Source of the DNA: Parafrigoribacterium mesophilum
GTDB taxonomy: Bacteria; Actinomycetota; Actinomycetes; Actinomycetales; Microbacteriaceae
Assembly (NCBI RefSeq): GCF_039652555.1
Contig: NZ_JBDJAF010000003.1
Coordinates: 186,001-250,000 of the forward strand
Length of the DNA: 64,000 nt
Direction of reading: 5' to 3'
Shown: piece after piece, positions 52,295 through 61,200 of the stretch
Layout of the letters: each line of letters opens with the position of its first letter
How positions within the stretch are numbered: position 1 is the stretch's first letter
Made by a program: the position numbers and the translations under genes
Notes under the pieces: generated by a model
Told to the model about the DNA's origin: nothing
Databases searched by the model: none
Seen by the model: the letters and a program-made list of their open reading frames with translations, nothing else

Positions 52295-53098
52295 TCAGTT
52301 GCCGAGGGTGGCGCCCGTCATGATCGCAACTGCATCAGTCATGGAGTGAGTTTGTGGCGTGATCGTCGCGGCACATTTGCCCAGACGCTGAATGTGAATG
52401 CGGTCCGCCACCTCGAACACCTGCGGCATGTTGTGGCTGATCAGGATCACCGGAATCCCGTTGTCCCTCAGGGTGCGAACGAGCTGGAGCACCTGATTCG
52501 ACTCACGCACCCCCAGCGCTGCAGTCGGTTCGTCGAGCACGACCACGTGTGATCCGAAGGCTGCCGCGCGGGCCACCGCGACCGCTTGACGTTGTCCGCC
52601 CGAAAGGTTCTCTACCGGAACGGTGACATCCTGCAGGGTGGCGATGCCAAGGTTCAGCACCTCCGCCCGAGCCCGAGTTCGCATCCCTTTGGTATCAAGC
52701 ATGCGAAACACGGAGCCGAGGATGCCCTTCCGGCGTTGCTCGCGGCCGAGGAACAGGTTCGAGGCGACGTCGAGCGCGGGCGAGACAGCAAGGGTCTGGT
52801 ACACCGTCTCCACACCAGCTGTTCGTGCGTCCTGTGGGCCCTTGAAGTGCACCTGCTGTCCGTTCAGCCAGATCTCGCCTTCATCGGGGATCTCCGCACC
52901 GGTGAGGCATTTGACGAGGGTCGACTTCCCGGCTCCGTTGTCGCCGATGATGGCCAGAACCTCACCCGGGTACAGTGCCAGGCTTACCCCGTCCAATCCG
53001 ACGACACGTCCGAAGGTCTTCACCAGCCGCTTCGCCTCGAGAACAGGCATCACCCCTTCAGGGGCTCCCCAGGCCTGCTGTGCTTCTGCGAGGGTCAT
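52295..53098 (-). CDS. Sugar ABC transporter ATPase (FrcA-like, single domain)
   Basis: A 267-residue ATPase. Walker A is GDNGAGKSTLVKC, the signature is LSGGQRQAVAVARAAA, Walker B is VVVLDEPTAALG, and the switch His is in ISHNMPQVFEVAD. Monosaccharide ABC transporters of the CUT2 class usually have a double ATPase of about 500 residues; the single-domain form resembles FrcA of the fructose transporter. ATG overlaps the permease stop by 4 bp; the longer open frame is rejected. Third gene of binding protein-permease-ATPase. Confidence 0.9.
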   Translation of the reverse strand: MTLAEAQQAWGAPEGVMPVLEAKRLVKTFGRVVGLDGVSLALYPGEVLAIIGDNGAGKSTLVKCLTGAEIPDEGEIWLNGQQVHFKGPQDARTAGVETVYQTLAVSPALDVASNLFLGREQRRKGILGSVFRMLDTKGMRTRARAEVLNLGIATLQDVTVPVENLSGGQRQAVAVARAAAFGSHVVVLDEPTAALGVRESNQVLQLVRTLRDNGIPVILISHNMPQVFEVADRIHIQRLGKCAATITPQTHSMTDAVAIMTGATLGN

Positions 53099-54141
53099 TT
53101 CCGTACCTTCCTGATCCACTGGTCCAGGGAGACCGCGACCACGATCAGGATGCCCACCGCGAGGGTTTGATACAGCACGTCGAGTCCGGCAAGCGCCAGT
53201 CCGTTGCGGAAAACTCCGACTATCAGCGCGCCCAGAAGCGAACCCCAAATGGTCCCGCGACCGCCGAACAAGCTCGTGCCGCCAATGACCACGGCGGTAA
53301 TCGAGTCGAGGTTGATGTCGGTGCCGGCGTTGGGGCTCGCCGCGTTGGCTCTACCGATCTGCGTCCATGCGCCGATCGCCATGATGGCCCCTGCGAATAC
53401 GTACACGCTCATCAGCACCCGATTCACGCTGATCCCGGCCAGACGCGCCGATTCCGGGTCGTCGCCCACCGCGTAGACATGTCGACCCCACGCCGTCTTG
53501 CCGAGGACGAACGCCACGACGATGTAGAGCAGGAGCATAATCACGACTCCGTAGGTGATGCTCATCCCGCCGATGGTGAAGGTGCTGCCGGTCGACGTGA
53601 TCAGCGCAGGGATATTCTGGCCGATCACGGATGCGCTGTTGGAGTACAGCAACATCAGTGCAAGGAAGATGTTGAGCGTGCCCAGGGTCACGATGAACGG
53701 CGGCAGATTGAGTCGCGTCACCAGCACGCCGTTAAGAGCGCCGGATGCCAGTCCGACGATGATGCCCAGCAGCAACGCGAGCGGTGCCGGCAGTCCGTTT
53801 TGACTCGCTGTCTGTGCCATTACCATCGAGCACAACACCATGATCGCTCCGACGGACAAATCGATGCCGGCCGTGAGGATGATCAATGTTTGGGCGATCG
53901 CCAAGGTGCCTACGACGGCCACCTGTTGAGTGATCAACGACAGGTTGTTCGCGTAATAGAACCGGGGGTTCAGGAGGCCGAAAACGATGACGGCGATGAA
54001 AAGCACGATTCCAGGACTCAACGCCGGGTATCGGTGAAGGATGTTCCGGACCCTGCCGAGCGGGGTTTGCCGATCCAAGAACTCGCTAGCCAAATCAACG
54101 CGCTTCGTGGAATCCGGATTCCCGATGGTGTTCACGCTCAC
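53095..54141 (-). CDS. Sugar ABC transporter permease (FrcC/RbsC-like)
   Basis: A 348-residue CUT2 permease with about ten helices. It carries TLAIAQTLIILTAGIDLSVGAIM, ALNGVLVTRLNLPPFIVTLGTLN and AVGDDPESARLAGISVNRV, the cytoplasmic coupling block, and AVVIGGTSLFGGRGTIWGSLLGAL near the C-terminus. It imports a monosaccharide. The GTG start follows AGGAG. It lies 80 bp after the binding-protein gene. Confidence 0.92.
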   Translation of the reverse strand: MSVNTIGNPDSTKRVDLASEFLDRQTPLGRVRNILHRYPALSPGIVLFIAVIVFGLLNPRFYYANNLSLITQQVAVVGTLAIAQTLIILTAGIDLSVGAIMVLCSMVMAQTASQNGLPAPLALLLGIIVGLASGALNGVLVTRLNLPPFIVTLGTLNIFLALMLLYSNSASVIGQNIPALITSTGSTFTIGGMSITYGVVIMLLLYIVVAFVLGKTAWGRHVYAVGDDPESARLAGISVNRVLMSVYVFAGAIMAIGAWTQIGRANAASPNAGTDINLDSITAVVIGGTSLFGGRGTIWGSLLGALIVGVFRNGLALAGLDVLYQTLAVGILIVVAVSLDQWIRKVRK

Positions 54142-54221
54142 TGTTTCTCCTGAACGTCGTCGTCCGTAGATTACTCGGGCGGCATGCCTGACCGTGCAGG
54201 CATGCCGCCGGATCGCTGTTG

Positions 54222-55337
54222 CTACTTACCCCAGCAAATCTTCGACGCTGCGGCGCTATCGATGCTGTCCAGCCCTGACACCGTCTTGTCCGTGACCAAT
54301 TGGGATCCGGTGCTGAAGAAGTCCAGCCCGCTCGACACGCTGGGCTTCTCACCTGACTTGACCAGCTTCACGATTGCGGCCATGCCGAGTTCGGCCATCT
54401 TCGACGGGTACTGCTGAGCCGTGGCACCGAGGATGCCATCGGCGACTTCCTTGACGCCGGTGCAACCACCATCGACCGAGACGATGATCGTGGTCTTGTC
54501 CATCCCCGCGGCCTTCAGCGCTTGATACGCGCCATATCCGGCAGGCTCGTTGATCGAGTAGACGAGGTTGATATTCGGGTTTTTCGAGAGCAGGGTCTCC
54601 ATGGCCGTGCGTCCGTCTGCCTCGTCGCCGTTCGAAGGTTGGCTGCCGGCAATTTCGTATTCACCGCCCTGTCCCCCGGTGTACTTGCCGGTTTTCGCCT
54701 CGTCACCGTTCTTGTTCGGATCGGCGACATCGATCCCCATGCCTTCGAGGAAGCCCTGGTCCCGCTGGTAGTCCACGGAGGCGACCTGGTTATTGAACAG
54801 GTCAACCAACCCGATGACTGCTTTTTTCCCATTGAGCTGAGCAGCGGCCCATTTTCCGATGGACACGCCGGCTGCCCGGTTGTCTGTCGCGAAGGTGATG
54901 TCGACCGCGCTGGCCGGTACCGGTGCGGTGTCGAGGGCGATCACGTAGATTCCCGCCTTGCGCGCCTTGGCGATCGCCGTGTTCACGGTGGAATCGATCG
55001 GGGTGATCAAAATGCCCTTGTCACCGCGGGAGATGGAATCCTCGACGGCCTTGATCTGGGTCGCGGCGTCCCCATCCTTCTTGCCTGCCGCAAGAGTCAA
55101 CTTCACGCCATCTTTCGCCGCTGCCGCCTTGGCCGCGTCGTTCATCGAGACGAAGAAGGGGTTGGTGGTCGTCTTGACAATGAGGGAGATGCCAATGTCT
55201 CCTGTGTCCTTCGTCGACGCTTGGCTATTCGACGACGGATCCGCGCAACCCGTCATCCCGAAGGCTGCGATCATGGCGATGGAACAAGCCGCGACGAGGC
55301 TTTTCGCCACCGGCCGTGATGCTGTGCGATTCAACAT
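54222..55337 (-). CDS. Sugar ABC transporter substrate-binding lipoprotein (FrcB-like)
   Basis: 371 residues with a lipoprotein signal and lipobox MTGC (Cys31). A type 1 periplasmic-binding fold follows (GISLIVKTTTNPFFVSMNDAAKAAAAKDG, then ILITPIDSTVNTAIAKARKAGIYVIALDT and VDYQRDQGFLEGM). This class binds monosaccharides such as fructose, ribose, or polyols. First gene of the transporter operon; a LacI-type operator lies 31 bp upstream of its start. Confidence 0.92.
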   Translation of the reverse strand: MLNRTASRPVAKSLVAACSIAMIAAFGMTGCADPSSNSQASTKDTGDIGISLIVKTTTNPFFVSMNDAAKAAAAKDGVKLTLAAGKKDGDAATQIKAVEDSISRGDKGILITPIDSTVNTAIAKARKAGIYVIALDTAPVPASAVDITFATDNRAAGVSIGKWAAAQLNGKKAVIGLVDLFNNQVASVDYQRDQGFLEGMGIDVADPNKNGDEAKTGKYTGGQGGEYEIAGSQPSNGDEADGRTAMETLLSKNPNINLVYSINEPAGYGAYQALKAAGMDKTTIIVSVDGGCTGVKEVADGILGATAQQYPSKMAELGMAAIVKLVKSGEKPSVSSGLDFFSTGSQLVTDKTVSGLDSIDSAAASKICWGK

Positions 55338-55367
55338 TGAATTTCCTCTTTCTTGGACGATCCCAAA

Positions 55368-55383
55368 TTGACAACGATGTCAA
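55368..55383. promoter_or_regulatory. LacI-type operator between sugar transporter and its regulator
   Basis: TTGACAACGATGTCAA is a 16-bp near-perfect palindrome (7 of 8 bases symmetric) centred on CG-like CGAT, the hallmark of LacI-family operators. It sits between the divergent binding-protein gene (start 55337) and lacI-type gene (start 55447), so the regulator probably represses both. Confidence 0.75.
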
Positions 55384-55446
55384 GGTACATGTGTAGAGCA
55401 AATAGTATGGTGAGTCAAGCCAATTCGTACAATCGGAGATGAAACC

Positions 55447-56496
55447 GTGACACCGTTGTCAGATTCCACCCGCGCAAGGCCGCAGCAACGCCCGACCATA
55501 CGGCACGTCGCCGCGCTCGCTGGCGTCGGAACGAAGACAGTCTCGAGGGTAATCAACGGAGAGCCCAACGTCTCGCCTGCCACCGCAGCGAAAGTCCTCG
55601 CCGCGGCCCAAAGCCTGCACTACCTTCCGGACCTGCACGCCGGCAACCTGCGGCGCAGCGACCGCAAGACGAAGACCCTGGGACTGCTCGTAGGCAACGT
55701 CGGTAATCCCTTCGCCGGCGCCGTCCATCGCGCCATCGAGAATGCCGCCGCCATCCGAGGAGTGGCAGTATTCGCATCGAGCCTCGACGATGACGCCGAA
55801 CGGGAGGTGGCGATCGTTTCGGCCCTGCTCCGTCGACGGGTCGACGGACTCATCCTCACCACGGCGAGTAAGAACCAGTCCTACCTGCTGCCGGAGCAGG
55901 AGCGCGGCACGCGGCTCGTCTTCGTGGACCGCGAGCCGGTCGGCATCGACGCGGACGCCGTCGTCAGCGACAATGCAGCCGGCTCTTCGGCGGCGACGCG
56001 GCATCTCATCGAGCACGGCCACCGTCGCATCGCATTTCTCGGCGACCGCTCGCAAATCCAAACGGCTCGGGAGCGACAACGCGGATTCCTTGACGAGCTG
56101 GGCCGTGCGGGAATCCCCACGAGCACCGTCACCGTGATCGAAGGACTGAACAACGAGGACAAGGCCCGCGCGGCTATGACGGCCCTCCTCGACAGCTCCA
56201 ACGTTCCGACCGCGATCTTCAGCAGTCAAGACCTCGTCACCATCGGCGCCATTCGTGCGCTCCGCGATCGCGGAATGCACCGATCGGTGGCGATGGTGGG
56301 CTTCGACGATTTCGACCTCGCAGACCTGCTCGAACCCGGCATCACGGTCGTCGCACAGAACCCCAAGCGCATCGGAGCATTGGCAGCCGAGCGACTGTTT
56401 GCCCGCATCGACGGCGATGCTCAACCCGAGCGCACGTATGTTGTGCCAACCACTCTGATCCCACGCGGTTCAGGGGAGATCGTGCCCAGTGACTGA
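55447..56496 (+). CDS. LacI-family transcriptional regulator
   Basis: A 349-residue repressor. The HTH and hinge are residues about 15-72 (TIRHVAALAGVGTKTVSRVINGEPNVSPATAAKVLAA in pieces), and the ligand domain follows (LGLLVGNVGNPFAGAVHRAIENAA, HRRIAFLGDRSQIQTARERQRGFL, VGFDDFDLADLLEPGITVVAQNP). GGAG precedes the GTG. It probably senses the sugar imported by the divergent ABC transporter. It overlaps the kinase gene by 8 bp. Confidence 0.92.
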   Translation: MTPLSDSTRARPQQRPTIRHVAALAGVGTKTVSRVINGEPNVSPATAAKVLAAAQSLHYLPDLHAGNLRRSDRKTKTLGLLVGNVGNPFAGAVHRAIENAAAIRGVAVFASSLDDDAEREVAIVSALLRRRVDGLILTTASKNQSYLLPEQERGTRLVFVDREPVGIDADAVVSDNAAGSSAATRHLIEHGHRRIAFLGDRSQIQTARERQRGFLDELGRAGIPTSTVTVIEGLNNEDKARAAMTALLDSSNVPTAIFSSQDLVTIGAIRALRDRGMHRSVAMVGFDDFDLADLLEPGITVVAQNPKRIGALAAERLFARIDGDAQPERTYVVPTTLIPRGSGEIVPSD

Positions 56497-57445
56497 GCGA
56501 CGACCGAACCTTGGCCCAACCTCCGTGGTGGTGATCGGGGACGCGCTCATCGACGAAATTCGTGAGGGCGGCCGGCTGGTCGATCACGTCGGCGGTGCCG
56601 CACTGAACGTCGCCGTCGGCCTTTCCATCCTGGGAGCCGACGCCACCCTCATCGCGATGGTGGGCGACGATGATGACGGCAGGGCGATTCGTTCGGTGCT
56701 CCAAGAGCAGGGCATCCGGCTGCTCGACAGCCCCAGCAGCGCGGGAACCTCGCGGGCGGTCTCGGATCGCACGAACGGCGAACCGACCTACACGTTCAAC
56801 GCCGCGGCTCAGAATCGACGAGTTCGGTTCGGGCCTCGGGAGCGAACCGCCATCACGAGCGCGTCCCTTGTCGCCATCAGTTGCTTTCCCTTCGATGACC
56901 AGCCGCAAGTCGATGACCTCGAGGCCTGCCTCGCCGGTTGCGACACGGCCGTCGTCATCGACGCGAACCCTCGGCGGGGGATGCTCCATGACCGCAGGCT
57001 GTTCGTCACGAATCTTGAGCGGCTCAGCTCGCGCAGCCTGATGGTCAAGCTCAGCGCAGACGACGCAGATTTGCTCTACGGGATGCGAAACGAAGCAGTC
57101 CAGCGGCGACTGCTGGCTGCTGGCGCCAAAGCGGTGCTCGCTACCGCCGGAGCCGACGGCGCATCGATGGAAACGAGCAATGGAGTATCCGTGCACGTGC
57201 CGACAAGTCCGATCGACTACCCCATCGTGGATACCATGGGTGCGGGCGATGCGACCCTCGCCTCCGTGATCCATTCGCTCACCACCGACGGAGTACCGAT
57301 CGACCGTGAAAAGTGGACAAGCGTGCTTGCCACTGCCATGGACATCGCCGCCGCAACGTGCAGACACACAGGCGGTCGGCTCCGCCTCCTGGTGCGCCCT
57401 GGGCCCGATACAGTTTCCGCCAAGACGACGACGTTGGAAGAATAG
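56489..57445 (+). CDS. PfkB-family carbohydrate kinase
   Basis: A 318-residue ribokinase-fold sugar kinase. The N-terminal GDALIDEIREGG and GGAALNVAVGLSILGADATLIAMVGDDDDG are the PfkB first signature, and VDTMGAGDATLASVI is the second, with the catalytic Asp in GAGD. It phosphorylates a sugar with ATP, most likely the one imported by the FrcBCA-type transporter; fructose is a guess from the transporter type. The start overlaps the LacI gene. Confidence 0.88.
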   Translation: MTERRPNLGPTSVVVIGDALIDEIREGGRLVDHVGGAALNVAVGLSILGADATLIAMVGDDDDGRAIRSVLQEQGIRLLDSPSSAGTSRAVSDRTNGEPTYTFNAAAQNRRVRFGPRERTAITSASLVAISCFPFDDQPQVDDLEACLAGCDTAVVIDANPRRGMLHDRRLFVTNLERLSSRSLMVKLSADDADLLYGMRNEAVQRRLLAAGAKAVLATAGADGASMETSNGVSVHVPTSPIDYPIVDTMGAGDATLASVIHSLTTDGVPIDREKWTSVLATAMDIAAATCRHTGGRLRLLVRPGPDTVSAKTTTLEE

Positions 57446-58099
57446 ATGACCGGCTCGCGGACCATCGTCCAGGTCGACGCAGACGTCACGGCGCTGGCCG
57501 CAAGACTGACCGCACACCTGCTGGATGGCCAACGCTACGTGCTGGGCATCTGCGGAGCTCCGGGATCGGGTAAGTCGACTTTGAGCGAGCAACTCGTCGC
57601 GAAACTCGGCACGGCTTCAGTGGTCGTGCCGATGGACGGATTCCACATCGCGAGCACAGCACTGTCGTCGCCAGAGCAGCTGAGTCGTCGGGGCGCGATC
57701 GACACGTTCGACATCGACGGATACCTGGCACTCCTCCAACGACTGCGTGACTGCTCCGACAGGATCATCTATGCACCTGGCTTCGACCGCCGCATCGGAG
57801 AACCGGTGGCCGGCCTGATCCCGATCCAGCCAACGACCCAGGTTGTCATCACCGAGGGGAACTATCTGCTGTCTGCCGAGCCTCGGTGGCGAGAGATCCG
57901 GACTTTCCTCGACGAAACGTGGTTTTTAGAGGTTGAGGACACTGTCCGGATCTCGCGGCTTGAAGCTCGACACCGAGAGTTCGGCAAATCCGCAGCAGCA
58001 GCAGCAGCGATGGCGCGCGGTTCCGACGAGGACAATGCCCGGCGAGTAGCGCCCGCCGGCGAGCTGGCCGATCTCGTCATTCGGTTTTCCACGACGTAA
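57446..58099 (+). CDS. P-loop nucleoside/sugar kinase (FrcK/uridine kinase-like)
   Basis: A 217-residue P-loop kinase. Walker A is GAPGSGKSTLSEQL (about residues 37-50). PMDGFHIA is the acceptor loop typical of the uridine kinase/pantothenate kinase fold, APGFDRRIGEP follows, and ITEGNYLL is the Walker B-like strand. The same type of gene (frcK) accompanies the frc fructose transporter in rhizobia. It begins directly at the kinase stop (TAGATG), so the three plus-strand genes form an operon. Substrate unproven. Confidence 0.82.
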   Translation: MTGSRTIVQVDADVTALAARLTAHLLDGQRYVLGICGAPGSGKSTLSEQLVAKLGTASVVVPMDGFHIASTALSSPEQLSRRGAIDTFDIDGYLALLQRLRDCSDRIIYAPGFDRRIGEPVAGLIPIQPTTQVVITEGNYLLSAEPRWREIRTFLDETWFLEVEDTVRISRLEARHREFGKSAAAAAAMARGSDEDNARRVAPAGELADLVIRFSTT

Positions 58100-58133
58100 C
58101 AGGAAGCCTGCCGTTATGACGCCTCGTCCGGTC

Positions 58134-60059
58134 TCAGCCCGCGATGGTCGCGGCATCGTAGGAGGAACCCGGTTCCCGACGTTCGTACTGGGACGCAAGG
58201 CGCACGGGAGCATTGGGCGCCCCATATCCCTCATAGCCTTCTCGGCGTTCCACGACCTCAAAGAAGACCGTTCCGATCGTCCGCGTGTAGAAGTGCAGAA
58301 ATGCGCCGTTCTCGTCTTGGTCATATAACAGGTTCAGTTCGCGGAGCGTCCTCAGGAGCGCGGGCTCGATATCCAGTCTCGCCTCAAGGTCCTCATAGTA
58401 GTTCTGGGGCACGGAAAGAAACCGCAGCCCACGAGAATGCGCGCGTCGAGCGACGCCGATCAAATCATCTGTCGCGAAAGCTACATGCTCCGGATAGATA
58501 GCCGCTGCCGAAGACCCGGAGCCCTCCAACGCCAACGGCGCGATGTTCAGCGCAAGGCGGACGGCGCCATCGTCAGACCGAATCACTTGGCTGCGCACGA
58601 GCCCGCTCGGTGCCGAGACATCGGAGGAGGGTTGGGCATTCAACGACAGCATGCTTTCGTAGAACAGGACGGTTTCGTCGAAGTGCTGCCACGGCTGGGA
58701 CAGGTTGATGTGATCGATGTGGGTGATTCCACCGGTGGCGGGGACCGAGGGGTCCACATCAGGGTTCGAGACTAGTGCGTCGTTGCCAAATTCAGCGATC
58801 CACGCGGCGGAGCCATCCGGCGAACCTTGACACAGAAAGACCTCGGTGGAATCAGGCGAAGCGATCGCTTGAAGTGTCTCTTCCTCGGCGTTGGTTTGCC
58901 GCGGAACCACCACGGCTTTGAGCAACTGAGCTCGCGAGAACGCGGCGGCCGGGTCCGAGAGGTCAAAGCCGATGGCGGAAATCGTCGGGCTGCCGCCGGT
59001 GGGCTGCTGCTCGTTGATGACAATTCTTGCCTGGCCCTGTAGCCAGAGCTGAACCGGTTTGGTGCGATGGCGTCCGCTGAACCGGAACCCCATCTGGGAG
59101 AGCAGCGCCTCCATTTCAGACGGACTCGCTGCCTTCACCTCCGCGAAGTTTATCCCGGTGGGCTGTCCGACCTGAGGCAATGTAATAAGTTCTGCCGTGG
59201 TGTGTGAAGTGAGGTCGGAGCCGTCGCTCGGGTTATCCGCGGCCAGCCTGCGCGCGGTCTGGTCCTCTAGCCAGATCAGCGAACGCATCCCATCCAACGC
59301 CGTGTGTTCTGCAGGACTCTGCCGGAAGACGTCGTTGAAAACTTCAAGTGAGATGGTCCCGGTATACCCGCTGCGCACGACGCGAGCCAGGAAACCAGGT
59401 AGATCCCATCCGCCCTCACCAGGGAACACACGGTGATGTCTGCTCCAGGAGAGGATGTCCATGCTCAGGCGGGTGGCATCCGCCAGTTGGCAGAAAAAGA
59501 TCTTCGCGGGATCGAGCCGCTCAATCGGCTCCGGGTCCCAACGGCGAGACAGGACGTGGAAGCTGTCGAGGCACGTGCCCAGCGCCGGATGATCGGCCAA
59601 CTCCACGATTCGATGAGCATGCTCGAAATCCGAGACGTATTTTCCCCACGCCAATGCCTCGTAGGCGACTCGTATTCCGTGCTCTGCGGCCAGGTCTGCC
59701 AGGCGGCGCAACTGCTCCGCTGCCACATCATCATCAGCGATCGTGGCTGTTGCAACGTTGCTGCAGGCGAGAACCAGATTGGCACCCAAGGAGTTCATCA
59801 GTCGGAATTTGGCAGCCGCACGCTTCAGGTTGTGACCCACCCGATCGGCCGCGACTCCCTCGAAGTCGCGAAACGGCTGGTAGAGATCGATGGTCAAACC
59901 AAGGTCGGCGGCGTAGCTCGCGATCGTCGCGGGGGTGTCGGACGAGACGACAAGATCATTTTCGAAGATCTCCACGCCGTCGAAACCAGCAGCGGAACAC
60001 GCCCGCAGTTTGTCCCTCAGCGTTCCGCTGAGACACACGGTGGCAATCGACTTGCGCAT
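58134..60059 (-). CDS. quiC: 3-dehydroshikimate dehydratase / HPPD-like two-domain protein (QuiC1 type)
   Basis: 641 residues in two domains. Residues 1 to about 270 are an AP-endonuclease-2-like TIM barrel (sugar phosphate isomerase family) with likely metal ligands Glu134 (VAYEALAWG), Asp165 (TCLDSFH), His168 and Glu239 (SLEVFND). Residues about 290-620 are a VOC/4-hydroxyphenylpyruvate dioxygenase-like half with a His-His-Glu site (His450, His525, Glu601). This fusion is the QuiC1-type dehydratase that turns 3-dehydroshikimate into protocatechuate; the HPPD half is not needed for that reaction in known enzymes. It links quinate/shikimate breakdown to the pca pathway nearby. It is convergent with the kinase operon. 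Confidence 0.83.
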   Translation of the reverse strand: MRKSIATVCLSGTLRDKLRACSAAGFDGVEIFENDLVVSSDTPATIASYAADLGLTIDLYQPFRDFEGVAADRVGHNLKRAAAKFRLMNSLGANLVLACSNVATATIADDDVAAEQLRRLADLAAEHGIRVAYEALAWGKYVSDFEHAHRIVELADHPALGTCLDSFHVLSRRWDPEPIERLDPAKIFFCQLADATRLSMDILSWSRHHRVFPGEGGWDLPGFLARVVRSGYTGTISLEVFNDVFRQSPAEHTALDGMRSLIWLEDQTARRLAADNPSDGSDLTSHTTAELITLPQVGQPTGINFAEVKAASPSEMEALLSQMGFRFSGRHRTKPVQLWLQGQARIVINEQQPTGGSPTISAIGFDLSDPAAAFSRAQLLKAVVVPRQTNAEEETLQAIASPDSTEVFLCQGSPDGSAAWIAEFGNDALVSNPDVDPSVPATGGITHIDHINLSQPWQHFDETVLFYESMLSLNAQPSSDVSAPSGLVRSQVIRSDDGAVRLALNIAPLALEGSGSSAAAIYPEHVAFATDDLIGVARRAHSRGLRFLSVPQNYYEDLEARLDIEPALLRTLRELNLLYDQDENGAFLHFYTRTIGTVFFEVVERREGYEGYGAPNAPVRLASQYERREPGSSYDAATIAG

Positions 60060-60111
60060 GGAGACTTCTTCCGTTTCTGTCCCCGCGACTACAGCGTCCG
60101 CCAGAGGATAC

Positions 60112-60125
60112 GCGTAATATTACGC
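60112..60125. promoter_or_regulatory. 14-bp perfect palindrome upstream of quiC and the MDR dehydrogenase gene
   Basis: GCGTAATATTACGC is fully symmetric and lies in the 160-bp divergent promoter region (60060-60219) between quiC and the dehydrogenase gene. A 14-bp perfect palindrome in such a position is a likely repressor site. The cognate regulator is not identified in the window. Confidence 0.5.
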
Positions 60126-60131
60126 CTAGAA

Positions 60132-60165
60132 GTTCGAATAGCGCATGTTTGTACGTTAGTCGAAC
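60132..60165. promoter_or_regulatory. GTTCGAATA...TAGTCGAAC inverted repeat in the same promoter region
   Basis: GTTCGAATA (60132-60140) and TAGTCGAAC (60157-60165) are inverse with one mismatch and a 16-bp spacer. GTTCGA/TCGAAC half-sites resemble those of IclR-type PcaU/PobR operators. It could connect control of this module to aromatic intermediates; inference only. Confidence 0.35.
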
Positions 60166-60219
60166 AATGGAGCCTCGTGTCTCCGATGTGGTCGCAGAAG
60201 ACCTCGGGAATGGAATGTC

Positions 60220-61200
60220 GTGAAAAGCATCAACTTGGTGAAAGACAACGTGCTGGAGGTTTCTGACCTCTTTCCCGAACCAGAGGTTCATCGCGGTGAA
60301 GTGAAGATCCGGATGCTCGCGGGTGGCGTCTGCGGCTCAGATCTCTCCGTGGTTCACGGCCACCGCGCGATTCCGCAGCACCCATGGGTCATCGGGCACG
60401 AGGGCGGCGGAGTCGTCGTCGACGTTGCGCCGGATGTCAGCGATGTCTCGACGGGAGACCTTGTCATCGTTGAGCCGAACATCGCGTGCATGAAGTGCAG
60501 CTGGTGCCTACGCGGTGAGACCAAAATGTGCACCAACCGAATCATCGTCGGAATCAACTCGCCGGGACTGTTCTCCGAATTCGTCACCATCCCGGCTCGA
60601 TTCGCCTGGAAGGTACCCGCTGGAACGCCGAAGGACGTGCTTGCGTCATTGGAGCCGAGTGTGGTCGCTCATGTCGCGGTACAGAGGTACCTCGGGCCGC
60701 ACTACGAAAGCGTGCTCGTGGTCGGCGCAGGGTCGCAGGGACTCATTGTCGCGACGCTCTTGGCCGAAGCCGGCCTGGCTCCGGCCGTGTCGGAGCCCAA
60801 CCCGCAAAAGCTGGCAACGGCAATCGCGCACGGCGCACACGAAATGGACGCCGGTGAACTCTACGATCTCGTCTTCGAAACCTCCGGCGCACCGGCCGGA
60901 TTGCAGACGGCCATTGACCGGGCGCAGAAGCTGGGAACGGTGTGCGTGATCGGCCAGACCAATCGGCCGACCGAGGTTGTTTCCCAAACCATCGTGCAAA
61001 AAGAGCTCAGGATCAACGGCCAACTCATCTACAACCATCCGGAGGACTTCCGCTCGGCAATCGCGTCGATTGCCGACCATACGCTCGACCCGACAATAGC
61101 GTTGCGCCCGCCGGTCGACCCTGCGCAGGGGGTTGTGGACATTCTTTCCGCCGCGCGACTCGGCGGAAAGATCTGGATCGACTTCGAGGACTGGAAGTGA
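60220..61200 (+). CDS. Zinc-dependent MDR dehydrogenase (sorbitol/threonine dehydrogenase-like)
   Basis: 326 residues. Catalytic zinc ligands are Cys38 (GGVCGSDLS) and His60-Glu61 (IGHEGGG). The structural zinc cysteines are C90, C93, C96 and C104. The NAD motif is VVGAGSQGLIVATLLAEAG. It oxidises a secondary alcohol of a polyol or cyclitol with NAD(P). In this neighbourhood a quinate- or shikimate-like ring alcohol is a reasonable guess, but it is not the classical PQQ or SDR-type quinate dehydrogenase. The GTG start is coupled to the downstream reductase by a 4-bp overlap. Confidence 0.85.
   Translation: MKSINLVKDNVLEVSDLFPEPEVHRGEVKIRMLAGGVCGSDLSVVHGHRAIPQHPWVIGHEGGGVVVDVAPDVSDVSTGDLVIVEPNIACMKCSWCLRGETKMCTNRIIVGINSPGLFSEFVTIPARFAWKVPAGTPKDVLASLEPSVVAHVAVQRYLGPHYESVLVVGAGSQGLIVATLLAEAGLAPAVSEPNPQKLATAIAHGAHEMDAGELYDLVFETSGAPAGLQTAIDRAQKLGTVCVIGQTNRPTEVVSQTIVQKELRINGQLIYNHPEDFRSAIASIADHTLDPTIALRPPVDPAQGVVDILSAARLGGKIWIDFEDWK

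Noticed and set aside
53099..53248. N-terminal extension of the sugar ATPase by 50 codons.
   Set aside because: It lies inside the permease gene; the ATG at 53098 has the ATGA overlap and matches the family start.
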